Source: Lepas anatifera (Eukaryota; Arthropoda; Thecostraca; Lepadidae). Taken from it: 64,000 nucleotides of DNA. The first letter of the stretch is position 1, and each line of letters starts with the position of its first letter. The stretch covers positions 558,001 through 622,000 of the forward strand of contig JAOTON010000198.1 in the NCBI GenBank assembly GCA_034440635.1, read 5' to 3'. Shown here one piece after another: positions 13,101 through 24,552 of the stretch. Under the pieces are notes generated by a model. The model had not been told where the DNA came from and ran no database searches. It saw only the letters and a program-made list of their open reading frames with translations. The translations under genes and the position numbers were made by a program.

Positions 13101-13744
13101 CGAGGAGGCGGATGGAAAGACCAATTTCGACGCATTGGATTGTATTGGAAGACTGAATGAATTCTTATTACTTTTGAATAGGAGCTCTGTGCATGGCACC
13201 CTTGCCTTCCTCGTATTAGACAATTTATCATTTTCAAAGGGAGGGTGGACTACGTTGCTTCAAAATCTTGTCAACTTGGGACTTGACGCAGGTATAAGTC
13301 TGTATAATTGCGGTAAGATGCTGCAGGGATGGTCGCGGTAGAAGCAGCAGGAGCCTGGGCAGGGCACCAAACCAGCAAAATACATTCAGAATTTTGACTT
13401 ATTGAGGAAATCACCATGAAAGTAGTCATCCATGCCCCCGAAACGCCGGGAATACACCCTACACAGTCTCAGCGTAAAAACGCCCAGCCCAGAGCTCTCC
13501 GGGACTCCGAGCGAACCCTTCAGAGCGTCGAAAACGACGAGATTTGGATGCGAGGCACCGAATTTTATACAAAATTGTAGTGCTTTATTGAGGTCTCCAT
13601 TACATGGCTTTTCAGTCCTCGCGTCAAATACAGGGTACAAAGGAGCAGAACACAGCATAAGTCAAACGAACAAGGCATCTAAAAAGTAGACAGCTAAAAA
13701 CGCTAAAAAAACTACACATTCCTACCATCGTCCCTCAGTGCGAG
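10156..13744. other. No gene recognised
   Basis: No repeat structure or coding motif found. Open frames are about 100 codons or less, unsupported and overlapping on both strands. Confidence 0.55.
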
Positions 13745-14071
13745 TCAACCTGCTCCTATTTTGCTCTTCCATGAGCTAACTGCCCGGAAGCGAAAACCTC
13801 GCCTGGCCGCCTCCGTTCTTACTCTGGGCAGCTCGAGCATGCCCGCCTCTGCTCCCCGCGTGGTCCTTCTTGACACGTCAGAGCGACGCACCATGCTCTC
13901 GGCCAGCAAGGGTGGGACAGATGGGCTTAACAGCTTTCTCACCATGGCTACATCACGCTCCTCCAACATGTCATCAAACCTCATCCATCCCAGTGCCTCC
14001 AAGGTAGACGATACGTGTTCGCAGCGGTGCAACCCAGAAGCAATGCGCGCTCCAAAATTGATGATTTTTTA
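13745..14071 (-). pseudogene. C-terminal fragment of a non-LTR retrotransposon ORF2
   Basis: Reading the minus strand from 14071, the frame gives INFGARIASG, then EHVSSTLEALGW, then LELPRVRTEAARRGFRFRA and AVSSW. This is the region after the reverse transcriptase fingers and palm in CR1/Jockey-group LINEs, where an NFxAR(V/I)xSG block is followed by DHIS..L..LGW and a terminal R(T/S)...R.F.(F/Y)RA..WN block. The same layout is seen in the better preserved LINE at 28860-31044. An in-frame stop precedes 14071, and no RT palm is found upstream, so this is a 5'-truncated relic. The plus-strand frame over the same bases is its shadow. Confidence 0.75.
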
Positions 14072-14540
14072 AATTCTGTTTTTCTGGGTGGTGTTGCATC
14101 CTCCCCAAGCAGGAAGACAATACTGAATATGGGTAAAGACCAGTGACTGAATTAGGAGCTCTTTTGTTTATCTCAGAAGGAGCATGTTTACTCATTTGTA
14201 TGTAAATGTCACAGCAAAGTTACTTTACTCATGGTTCTCCGTTTTAAACAATTATTTTTGCTACTAATAAGCAGTTGCAGGCTACCTGGCTGGAGCGACG
14301 CCGGTTCTTTACCCCGCAGCCCGGAGGGAGGCTTACAGCGCTCCTCTCCGGCTGTGCGCTTGCACCCGCCGCCCGGACAGAGTGACAAAACAGGGCAGTT
14401 GGTGTACAGAGCCAGCGTGCTAGTAGTTTTTAAAATTGTGGCAACTTTTAATTGTTTGGAAAAAATGGCATGGTCACGTTGAATAATAAATAGGTGTTTG
14501 CTGGTCGTGAAGATGTCTTTATACTTTTCAGAACATACAA
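14072..14540. other. No gene recognised
   Basis: No supported feature. The 14231-14482 frame has no recognisable motif. Confidence 0.5.
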
Positions 14541-14548
14541 AACATGGG

Positions 14549-14875
14549 CAAGGGCGGACGCAGACCTGAGTTTTGGGGGGGCGAAACCCATGTCTGCCTC
14601 TCCTTCTGGGGGGGGAGCGAAGATTTTTTGCTCTACAGACCTAGTGTAAACACCTTTTTTCAGTGCTCGACAGACCTAGTATAAGCTACCTCTCCAAGTG
14701 CATGATCGCCCTCCAGGGGGAAGGGGGTGGGAGCGAAGATTTTTTTGTTCTACAGACCTTGTGTAAACACCTTTTTTCAAAAATTTATCCGGCGTTTGGG
14801 GGGGCCAAAGATAGTTTGCCCCCTCCAGCGCTTTGGGGGGCCATGGCCGGAATGCCCCCCCTGCGTCCGCCAATG
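14549..14875. mobile_element. hAT-like MITE, family A copy 1
   Basis: A 327-bp non-coding element with terminal inverted repeats CAAGGGCGGACGCAG and (reverse complement of the right end) CATTGGCGGACGCAG. It is flanked by a perfect 8-bp duplication AACATGGG at 14541-14548 and 14876-14883. An 8-bp duplication and CA...TG termini are typical of the hAT superfamily. An internal block (GCTCTACAGACCTAGTGTAAA and neighbours) is duplicated within the element, which accounts for its extra length relative to the copy at 24328-24544. Confidence 0.9.
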
Positions 14876-14911
14876 AACATGGGGCAGAATACGACAATGG
14901 GTTTCTATCAA

Positions 14912-15079
14912 TAGATTATCATCAGATCTGATAATCACGTCTGATAATCACGTCTGATAATCAGGCCTGATGATCAGGTCTGATAATTAAGTCCGATGAT
15001 CCGGTCCGAGGGTTAGGGTTTAAGGGCGCGATATCCGGTCTGATAATCAAGTCTGATTATCATCAGACTTGATCATCTA
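14912..15079. repeat. 14-bp TGATAATC repeat with hairpin ends
   Basis: Degenerate 14-bp units of the type TCTGATAATCACG run from about 14926 to 15078, interrupted near 15005-15040. GATTATCA...TGATAATC forms a palindrome at 14914-14936, and a second strong hairpin lies at 15041-15078 (AATCAAGTCTGAT against its complement). TGATAA is a GATA-factor type motif and is present about ten times counting both strands. Confidence 0.85.
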
Positions 15080-15269
15080 TTAAGGGAAACGCGTTGTTGC
15101 ACTTTGGTCTATGTTTTGTATGTTCAAAAAACATAATGACATGTTAACGATCTGCAAAATCATTTTATTATTAAATGGGAAAATTGTTAGTTAGACACGG
15201 GTTCATTTGCATAGAAACACAGTGATAGGTCGTGCAGTGGCTAATCAGAAGATTACAAGTAGGTCAGGT

Positions 15270-15565
15270 CAGTGGCGGATCCAGGGGGGCAAAAAGGCAT
15301 TTGCCCCCAAACGGAAAAGCTCGGGGCAAAACTATGTTTTTGGCCCCCAAAGCGATCGACCTCCTTTTTCCCCGACTCCTTTTTAGCTTGTAAGCAAAAT
15401 TTTGGTGCTTCAACTCTCAACTTCAAACAGAATTGAGAAGTTCAGTGTAAATATTGGGGCTTGGATAGGAAAAATGTATCTTGGCCCATATTTTTCACTG
15501 CGCGACGTTTTTTTGTTTTCGACTTTGGTTTGCCCTCCCAAACCAACCGGCTAGATCTGCCACTG
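15270..15565. mobile_element. hAT-like MITE, CAGTGGCGGATC type
   Basis: A 296-bp non-coding element. The left end is CAGTGGCGGATCCAGG; the right end read inwards is CAGTGGCAGATCTAG. Flanks GGTCAGGT (15262-15269) and GCCCAGGT (15566-15573) match at 6 of 8 positions, as expected for an aged 8-bp duplication. It contains G-runs and C-runs near both ends that extend the inverted repeat. Confidence 0.82.
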
Positions 15566-15631
15566 GCCCAGGTTAAATAGAAATTCAGGGGACGCCTATA
15601 GCATGATGGATATTTAGATTGAAAGTAAGGC

Positions 15632-16058
15632 CAGGGGCGCAGCCAGGGGGCACAGGGGCATATGCCCCTCCCCCTCCAAGCTGTGGCTCATAGTCGAAAA
15701 TTCAGCCACCAATTTCCCTCAAATGCAGCTCCAGGGCCGTGGTCACAGGGGGAGGGGTCACCTGACAGAGCACCCCCCCCCGTCCACTCTCGAACAATGG
15801 TGGCCACTTACTACTTTTGGCTGGTAATTGCGTTCAAAATGTCTAATCTTAGGAGGTAATTGTTACCTCTGGCTAAATTGTCTAGCTTTAGGACGAAAAT
15901 GCTCCCTTTTGCTATTTTCATCAGACTGCATCAGTGGCAAAATTAGTACACATCCCTATCTAAGCAACTGAGCAAAGGCACAGATGGACATGGGTTTCCA
16001 TCACGGCGTCTGGCCCATCCCCCTCCCCCCGCGGCGAAAATCCGTGGCTAAGCCTTTG
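15632..16058. mobile_element. MITE-like repeat with CAGGGGCGCAGCCA terminus
   Basis: Left end CAGGGGCGCAGCCAG; right end read inwards CAAAGGCTTAGCCAC, about 10 of 14 matching. A subterminal palindromic block GGGGCATATGCCCC follows the left end. No matching flanking duplication was seen, so the boundaries and superfamily are uncertain. Confidence 0.5.
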
Positions 16059-19000
16059 TACGTTAGCAACGTAACACGGATTGCAAAACAACAGAGAATA
16101 AGGCACGTCGGTAACACTTTGCAGTAACCCCCCAGTTTGCTCCTCTGTGATCTACAAGGCTACTGGCTACTGGCTACAAGGCTACCTGTGGGAGCAGGCA
16201 CACTATCCAGTCTCGCTTCTATTTAGTGGCGCTGCGACTGATTTCTTTACATGGGAGGCAGATTCCAAGGGTTCCTCCTATCCCTCATCCCGAGGGGGAC
16301 CTCACGTTTCGGGGGTTTCCACAATGGGACAGGCCATATATTTAATTTTACTCTCTCTACCAGTGTAGCCCATCTCTTCTACTGTTTGACATCCTACCTT
16401 ATTTAGCAGGAGGCCTTCAATGTATTCAAGAGATTTCAAACTTAAATAAAATGAGTACCAATGATACTGGGGAAGCACTCTGTAGTTAATGGAGTCTCTA
16501 CATGCCATCTACTTCATCGGAAGGGGCCTCCTCGATGCCTTCAATGGCCTGACCTTGAAATACGAGAAAGGTTGGCAATTTATGCCAATCAAACGACATC
16601 CACTTTCATCTAGGGAAACCCCCTTACCATTCATGGTCTCTCATGTCTTTCAGGGCCTTAATCATAAGCATGATAAGGTTTCAGTGACGTTTGAAACCCC
16701 TGCCAAAATTGGGGCCTCCACCCGCCACTTAGTGCACCGGCCAGGGTCTCTCTGACCCGTTTTAGGGTCTATCCTTGAAAAGTTAGTTAGGCTAGCTCGT
16801 ATTGTTAACGCAAGAACATCCCCTACCATCATTGAAGGTGCCTCTTTTATTATTCATAGGGCTTTATATGCATGACAGTGCCCTGAAATCTAACTGAATC
16901 CCGTATTTGTATTATTTGTATTATCCTTGAGCACATCCAAACAATTTAGGCTTTTCATGGCTCGTGTCATTACTGGATAGAGTGAGATGAAGTGGGAGAA
17001 AAGATATATGCATAGTCATTCACACATCCACACATACAATTAGTAGCAAACACAGTCGAATTTCAGGGGTTACACATGTGTGCCCGGTGTCGTCGTTCGA
17101 ATAATGCTGCGTCGCTATCTAGTACATGTCTGGGAGGCCGGTTGGAGAACGTGACGACACGGTAAATGAACCGCCTCCTCCCTGCTTTCGTTCTGATACG
17201 TCACACGTTATATGCGTTATCTTGGCGAGTCACAGCTGGCCGCACATCCTGCCTCCTGGTGAGCGTTCGGGAAATGATACGCGGTTCACCGGTCACCGTT
17301 ACACGTTTCAACAGGCACACTGCGTGATGCATGCCAGATCTCGCGCACGGGATTTCTTCTGTTAGCTCTCCAACTATTAAGTATTGGTGATACTGCGGGA
17401 ATGCTCTGCTCTGAGTGGGGCCTCCGCGTGCAACTGAGTTCCCTGGGCAGGGTTTGCTGGTCTTTTGTAGATGCCTGGTCTTGAAATATTAAATGGATCA
17501 CCTTCTGTGGTTGGCATAAAAGTATATTCTACTGTTTAGGGGACCTTCTTTGTAAGTCAAGGGGTCGTCCACACATGTCATGGGCCTGAAATATACGCAT
17601 AACGCGTATTTATGGCGACGCGGAAACCTCTGTCATTTATAGGGCCCCCGCATCATTCGCGCTCTCTTAACCTGTTTTCACGCTGTTTTCAGGATTGTTT
17701 GCCGGCCAAGGAGCTTGTCCATACTGGGCAAGGGAGTTTCTAAGTAAAATAGGTTACCGTATGTGACTATTGTATTTATAATTTGTCGGATTCTTGACGC
17801 TATCGAAGGTCTCCAGCACCGAAGGCAGCCTTCTGAGTTCAGCTGAGGGCTTCCTAAAATGTCATGGGGGCCATGGCACCATGGTGGCGACACCTCTGCC
17901 TCTAGCCTGCTTGATCCTTGACATCTCGCAACACGGCGCGGGCTGGCGATGCTACACGCAATTTCTAAATCACAAGCCCCAACAAATGTTACTATCATCT
18001 ATGGCAGCTTTGCCCAGTCGCTCTTGTTCTCGCAACTATGATGCAGCATGGGTATCATTTCAGTTAATATATTTCATCCAACTTAAAATACGGATCAAGG
18101 CTTTTATTCAGATCTGCATGCGGTGTTACTGAGCACTGAACAGGGGCTTCAGCTTTCCTGGTGCAGCTGGGACTGACACAAAAGTTTTACCACGAATTAA
18201 CGCGGCACAAAATAATTCAGTTGAAAGACAAAAACAAAAGTGATAGTCGGGTCGTATTCTATATTTTTCGAGCGAAAGCTTATTCCCCGTCATCAAGAAT
18301 GTGCTTAAGTTTGCAAGACAGAAGGACCATGAGCAGTGCAGACACCCCTTTCCCACGCGCCATCTCTAGATCATTGATAAGAACACCGAAAGAAGAGCTA
18401 GGTGATTAGTCAATCGTTATCTTTGACAGCGGTACCCCACAGCAGGAAAACATACCTATTCAGGGACTACAGCTGTATGTAGTTGCCTTCAAATAACCGG
18501 GAATGCAGCATTTTTACAGAAATTAAGGTAGTGGATAACAAGGTGATTCAATGCATTGCATGAAGCACGCCATCTTCCGTGACTCACGTGAAAACTAAAG
18601 GTGCAAGTCTACAGCGGGTACAACACACGTGACTAAATGAAGTTATTAGGATTCGCCCAGGCTGAGCAGCATTTCACAACAATTATTGGCGGCAGCAGTC
18701 ATTAGATATTCTTTTTCATATAGGAATGTATTCAAAGTTAGGTTAATGGAGCAGGATATCCAGCACACGAACTTATAAAAGCCAGTAAAATTTATTGTCA
18801 GCTGCTGGGCTCCAAATCCATCGACGTTTCAATGGACACGTTACCTGAGGGACCAGTTTTCATCCCAGCCTGATGGGAAATCCTATAATCCACCGCACAG
18901 ACCACTCAATACCCAGCATTGCTGAGGGCAGCCGCAGACGAAATCTGAAATTACGGACCATTCATCAGCGCGATGAGGTACTTTTCGTTTAAGGTTGGGA

Positions 19001-19196
19001 AAAGACATCTAACGACAAAAGTCTAGATCCTTCGATTCCGTGCCTAGCTTAACACCGGTGACGGTAAATGTGCTTTTGATTGCGAACATAATGCTAGCTG
19101 AAGGTAGCTGTATGAGCATTTTTAGTCATTTGCACGTATGGGCAATAAAAACATCGATCATGCTAAGCTGTGCGTTGATACAATCGTATTTGGTCC

Positions 19197-19201
<5 letters not shown>
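16059..19201. other. No gene recognised
   Basis: No supported gene. A small repeated GGCTAC motif lies at 16155-16190. Around 18760-18960 the minus strand reads GTGTCCATTGAAACGTCGAT, a string that resembles text near the ends of Penelope-like elements; this is too weak to call. Confidence 0.5.
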
Positions 19202-19250
<49 letters not shown>

Positions 19251-19268
19251 TATATATATATATATATA
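19202..19268. repeat. (TA)n microsatellite
   Basis: Nearly perfect TA run, followed to about 19380 by very AT-rich pyrimidine-biased sequence. Unlike the tract at 6109-6178 it has no flanking inverted repeat. The Tyr-Ile frames over it are artefacts. Confidence 0.97.
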
Positions 19269-19661
19269 CATTCTTGTTTTACTATCTATCATATTATCAC
19301 CATTTATTTTTATATTATTACTATTCTATAATATCATTCATATATTCATTATTACTATATTACTATATATTATATCTTTGTCGAACATGATGGAATGTTT
19401 TAAGCTAAGAATGTGGAGCATCTTTTAAGATACACCAACGTATAATACATTCCAAGTTCTCGGGGGCAGCTTCATCATGTTCGTGACATCTCGCAGGTGC
19501 CGTATAAGTCCACTGGAATTCGCTGGTGCTCGGCGCCACCAGATGAAGACCGGTGCACGTTATAGGTGCCACTTCCGAGAACAAAACAGGGCACCGCACA
19601 GCGCCAGCACGGTGGACCGAGCACCCTTCGGTTACCATGATTGACCAGCGCTGTACCGACG

Positions 19662-19749
19662 CCCGTTCACATACTTCCGTCAGTTGCATTAGGCCTCTGG
19701 CGCCACCCGTTCACATACTTCCGTCAGTTGCATTAGGCATCTGGCGCTT
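19662..19749. repeat. 44-bp tandem duplication
   Basis: CCCGTTCACATACTTCCGTC starts at 19662 and again at 19706; the 44-bp unit, ending in CTGGCGC, is repeated once with very few changes. A recent local duplication. Confidence 0.93.
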
Positions 19750-20819
19750 GGCGCGCTCTGGACTCTGTACAGCTACTGTGCTTATAATGCGCATCGAAGG
19801 ATCTTGAGGTAAATTAGATAATGCTAATGCACTGTGTGTGTGGTAGGGAGTGCATCAGGTGATAGTATTGTGGCCTGCTGTCATTGATCCATGATCTGCC
19901 GGTCGCAAAGGTGACTGAGCCCCTGACCTTGGGGTCACTCCTAGATAGACCGACGTCCCGAGCGGTCACACCGTCGCACGATGCTAAATTACCACCCACG
20001 GATAGGATCGGTGTCGGCTCGGCTTTGCGTCTACCTCCGTCTAGTGTGTGCTGATTTGTCTCTATACAATCAGAACAGGTTTTAAAATGTATCGCTTACC
20101 TAAAAACGCGAATACAATTAAAACTAAGATGAAACCTGTATGGCGACTTGTGACGCCGACAGCTCAGAAAACGGACTCCGAGGCAACGGCCGTTTTGACA
20201 ACGCAAATACCGAGGTCATAAGTGCTCAACAACCCCACCACCAAGTTGAACCGTTACAATGGGCCATATGCTTCAACTTGGGCTATCATGCGCTCATGGG
20301 GCTCGCACGCAACACAGCCTTTCACGCATATCTTCCGACTGCGTTGCCCACAATGCACGCTCAAATCAGCCAGCGAGGCACAGAAAAAATATCACCGAGT
20401 CCACGGCAACCGCGCCAACTAAATTTGCGTCTCCCACCTGATCTGTCGTTGCACGGTATCTCAACATTGCTTTATGGAATGCTGCCATAGCGGTATGCAA
20501 TATGCACTTATTATGTTCCGCTGCCGTATTCCGGTCAGGCGGGTTTCTGGGCATTACCGTGAACAGGGAACACAGAGACAAGATACGGGAGGCTACCGTT
20601 CCAGGTATCTGCCAATGTGCTATCGGGTCTGCACAGGTCAAAAATGTTGTCATATGTGTGCACTTACGAAATACATCATCGTAAATACCAGTATGCCATG
20701 TAATTCTCCTACAAAAACTATCGAGCGCCGGGAGGTGTTTGTTGGATCTTGCGCGGGCACCTCTGCACCACCGTCACACCTCTCACATTCCCGACGCGAC
20801 AAAAACACGGCGGTAAATC

Positions 20820-21120
20820 ACCAGCGGCACGTGACCCGACCCGACCGCGGGCCAGCTTCAGGCCACCCACCTCTCCGAGCTGACGAAGTCCCGCCGGGGT
20901 CGGTCACCTGGTCCGGGGACGCACGCGTCGCAGTCGACACCCGCCGCCAACGACACCACAGCCGAGACTGACCGGTCGCGAGACGCACTCGGGCCGCGGC
21001 GGCACCCCCACCCACCCCCGCCGCCGCCCCCTTCCCTCAGGGAAGAGCAGGGGGCGAGACCCGGCGGGGAGCTGCCTCAGCCGACACCGGATCTCAGCCG
21101 CAGCCTGGAGCTAGTGCAGA
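20820..21120. promoter_or_regulatory. Candidate CpG island
   Basis: About 300 bp of roughly 70% G+C with frequent CpG, set in much more AT-rich flanks. It contains CACGTGAC near 20828 and several CCGCCGCC strings. It is followed by GC-moderate sequence with a possible splice donor (CTCTCAG/GTAGGA near 21235). This could be a promoter with a non-coding first exon, but no coding exon can be shown, and the frame 20474-20971 that enters it matches nothing I know. Confidence 0.4.
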
Positions 21121-21729
21121 GGGAGTTTAAAGATTGTATAGCCATGGTTTGATCGTGTCAAGAGGCCAGCTGGTGTCAGCAACGAAAACACAGGAAGCGC
21201 CGTGATTTTCTTCACCCGGCTGCAATGTGCTCTCAGGTAGGAATGAACATGCAGAATTAAATAAGCCCTTTTGTATTACTCATTATAATAGTCAAAAAAA
21301 TTTTGTGTTTCACTAAAATGGAAAACTATGAAACTTTTACCAACGAGCTATTTTTTGACTGCTTGGAATTATAGAGCATAGCTAAGCATTATTGTCGTGT
21401 CTACACTATCTCAGTCAACAGTCAAATCAGTGAACTATCTCGAATTGATATGCGTCTTAGCATTGCATGCAAATTAAACAAAAATCAGGTCAGATTTTGA
21501 AATATGAGAACACAAAAGATATATCCAAACAGAGAAAACCTGTTACAAAAAGTTGAACTGTAAGGCGATCGGTGGACACTTAACCTGCTCGGACAAAAAA
21601 TTTCTGGGTGAAATACTCCCCTTTTCCTCTGAGGGGAGTGCATAATAAGGACTCTAGTGGGAAGCGTACTAAAAGCGTTCACACGAGAAATGAGCGCGAC
21701 GCAGCAACTTGATATGATATGACCATTAA

Positions 21730-22683
21730 CCCGCGCCCCACCGGGGGTTCAGCGCCATTTTCGCCCCACCGGGGCCATCGATGGCCCCCTCTAACTCCGA
21801 AAATATGGGGGTTAGCACAAATCTGGAAAGTGCATTAGAAAGCTCGTGTGAATTCACTAGGAAATTACTGTTGTTTTCAAGCGCTCAGGTCAATGGTTTG
21901 ACCTCCAGAGGACAAGTTAGGTCACGGTGGGCTATTTCCACTGAAATATGCAATGCTTAAGCAGACTGGGCATAGCTCTCATGTCATTAAAGCTATTGAA
22001 ATCTGGTAAAATACATTTGATAGGAAAATGCCAGAGCTTATTCCACTATCCAAACGTAATGACCTCCTGCCAGCGGTTTGACCTCCAGAGGTCACCTCGT
22101 GACCTAGGATGACCCGAGGTCAAAAAAGGTCAGAAAGTAACCTTGCTATATATCAAATGAAAGGCAGTGACAAGACATACACGACAGTGTTTGATTCAGC
22201 ACTTTAGCTAAATTAGGTCAAAAATTATTGTCAAAATACTGTTTTTGAACCCCTGTGACCTGCGATGACCTCGGAGAGGTCAAAGCGCAAATTCTACCCC
22301 TGGGCTCCATGGAAGGTTGTCCACGAAAATTTCCTGAGCAGTCTGAGCATTGTAATCGTTTTTGTGACTTTTAAATCATAAGGCAGCTTTTCCCATGCTT
22401 TTTCAATGAGAGAGGTTTCCTCGTGACCTGACCTCAGGTCAAAAAATCGAAAAATCCTGGATATTTATTTGTGTAGACCCTTGAGGGGTCATGAAGTGTA
22501 GGAAGTTTCAAATCGATCGACTATGAAATTTAGCTCTTTTAGAGCTCAAAAGTTGTAGTGAGGTGACATTGGTTGACCTCGCCTAGTGACTTGACCTTTG
22601 GGTGACTCGGGGTAAAAAATTTAAGAGAGGGTGGGAAAATGATGGGGTTAGAGATAGAGCCCTCAACCGGGGTGCTGCGAGGG
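21730..22683 (+). mobile_element. TTAA-flanked TGACC-rich element, family B copy 1
   Basis: The left flank TTAA (21726-21729) is followed by CCCGCGCCCCACCGGGGG. The right end near 22661-22683 reads CAACCGGGGTGCTGCGAGGG then ATAA, consistent with a mutated inverted terminus and TTAA. The motif CCCCACCGGGG is repeated about 31 bp inside the left end, like the split binding sites of piggyBac ends. I count about 20 GGTCA/TGACC pentamers in about 950 bp (about 2 expected by chance). One is a perfect everted pair, TGACCTCCAGAGGTCA at 22079-22094. There is no transposase frame. The left 580 bp aligns closely with 63414-64000. Confidence 0.82.
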
Positions 22684-22689
22684 ATAAAT

Positions 22690-24319
22690 GCCCTCAATTA
22701 GGTGAATTCAAATCAACACGGTTGAACTCTTCCCAGTTCCAGGGGTGCTTATATTAGCCATAAAAATATGAATTATTATGAAGACTGCTTCTTTGACGGC
22801 CTACTCATTGTATCATAGATGCTAATGTCTTAAAACCCTATTGAGCTTCCACAGGCTAGCTTTGTTGTAAAAAGGTTTTTGTGGAGCAAAGCCTGTTGGG
22901 AATGACTTTCTGCGAATATTTGATGATTTAAGATTTATGTTTCTGGTTTTCTGTTTGTATGTTGATATTTCTTCATATATTTTATCAAATTTATCCTGGG
23001 TATTACCTTCAGTCCTGTAGGGCTTTCTGTTTCCTGCTCTCGGCAAATCCTGTACGTTAGTGAAGGTTTTGTCACCACTAAATTAAGTGAAACCTTGCCA
23101 TATATTGTGGGGAATCCCGTCAGTCGTTACTAAGGACTCAGTCTTAAAGACAGTCACTCCGAGGGAGTCACCATTTCACCACTTGTAATTTTGACGAGGC
23201 AGCCTCTTTTGATGCCTTTGAAATGGAAGATAAAGGAACATGAGGTGTTGTCTGAACCTGCAGCAGCCTCACAACATTTTCCTCGAGAATGCCTCGTAAT
23301 TGTATGAGTAATGGAGCAAGTTAGTATCTTTATGTTTCCCACAAGAAATCGCGACTCCAGACGCTTTTGTACTTTAAGAAAATATAAATATGGAAAAGAA
23401 GAACTGACACATAAAAATTAATATAAGAATTCCCGTAGTGAATCATAGAGAGCCATGCCCAAAAAGGTCATGGAGATTTTTACTTCACCCATCAACGAAA
23501 ATGTAAAACGACCTAGACGTCAATTTCGGTAATTACTACACCCATTCTTAAACCTGCCACGGCCTGGAGGGTCCTATACACCCCCCCTCGGTATTCGTGA
23601 CTGATTTTGAGCTAGTTGGAATGAGCCTCGATGCTAGGTATACCTATAAAGTGTTTAACTGGACAACTTTTACTGAAAATTTTTCTCAGGTCAGTTCAGG
23701 TCAACTTGTTATTCCGTCATTTATAAACCCAAAAAGAAGATCAGGTGAACAACTTGATGCGCCTCTAACATGTTTGGAAGCAGAGGTGCGAGGCCTAGAT
23801 GAGTATTTGGAAGTTAGGTTTTTGCGTATGGAAGTGGCTGTCTTATTCAACATATAATTTCAGTTCAGTTAATTTATTACAAAAGCATCCCAGTTGCATG
23901 CAAACACAATTTTACAGGCTTATCCCGTTCCTACGTCATGGAATCAAAATGTTGAATGCCAGGAAATCGTCAACACTCGAAAAACAAAGCGCAAAATAAA
24001 TGGCTACGGATCACGGAGCACATATCATAGCATATAGTAAAAAGGAAGCCATCATTGAGGACACAGCACTATTAATAAGAATCTACAATAACAAACATTA
24101 CAGCTCACCCTTTAGTCCCTTTTAGGACAGCTCGTTCGCAGAAGACACTGTTCGTGCAGTGACGGATCTCGACAGGCAACGAGTTAAGCGAGGCGGCTGC
24201 GACATAACAGAGACGCCGCTGTTTGCATTGGTTCGGGCCCGCGGTAGTCAGAGATGACCAGCCTGCCGTGAGTTGTGGTCGTGGTTTGTGAATCTGAAAA
24301 GCTCGCTAGGTTTTTGTGG
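22690..24319. other. No gene recognised
   Basis: AT-rich, no motif-bearing frame and no repeat structure that I can define. Confidence 0.5.
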
Positions 24320-24327
24320 TTGTTTGG

Positions 24328-24544
24328 CATTGGCCGACGCAGGGGGGCCATTCTGGCCATAGCCCCCTCCCAAACGCTGGAGGGGGCCAAACTAACTTTT
24401 AACCCCCCCTCCCAAAGGCCAGATATATTTTTTTAAAGGTGTTTACACTAGGTCTGTAGAGCAAACAAATATTCGTTCCTACCCCCGGAGGAGAGGTAGA
24501 CATGGGTTTGGGCCTCCCAAAACTCGGGTCTGCGTCCGCCCCTG
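24328..24544. mobile_element. hAT-like MITE, family A copy 2, inverted
   Basis: A 217-bp element, the reverse orientation of the family at 14549-14875: it begins CATTGGCCGACGCAG and ends CTGCGTCCGCCCCTG. It is flanked by a perfect 8-bp duplication TTGTTTGG (24320-24327 and 24545-24552). The shared internal text includes GTGTTTACACTAGGTCTGTA, the reverse complement of the block in copy 1. Minus-strand frames through it are not genes. Confidence 0.92.
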
Positions 24545-24552
24545 TTGTTTGG

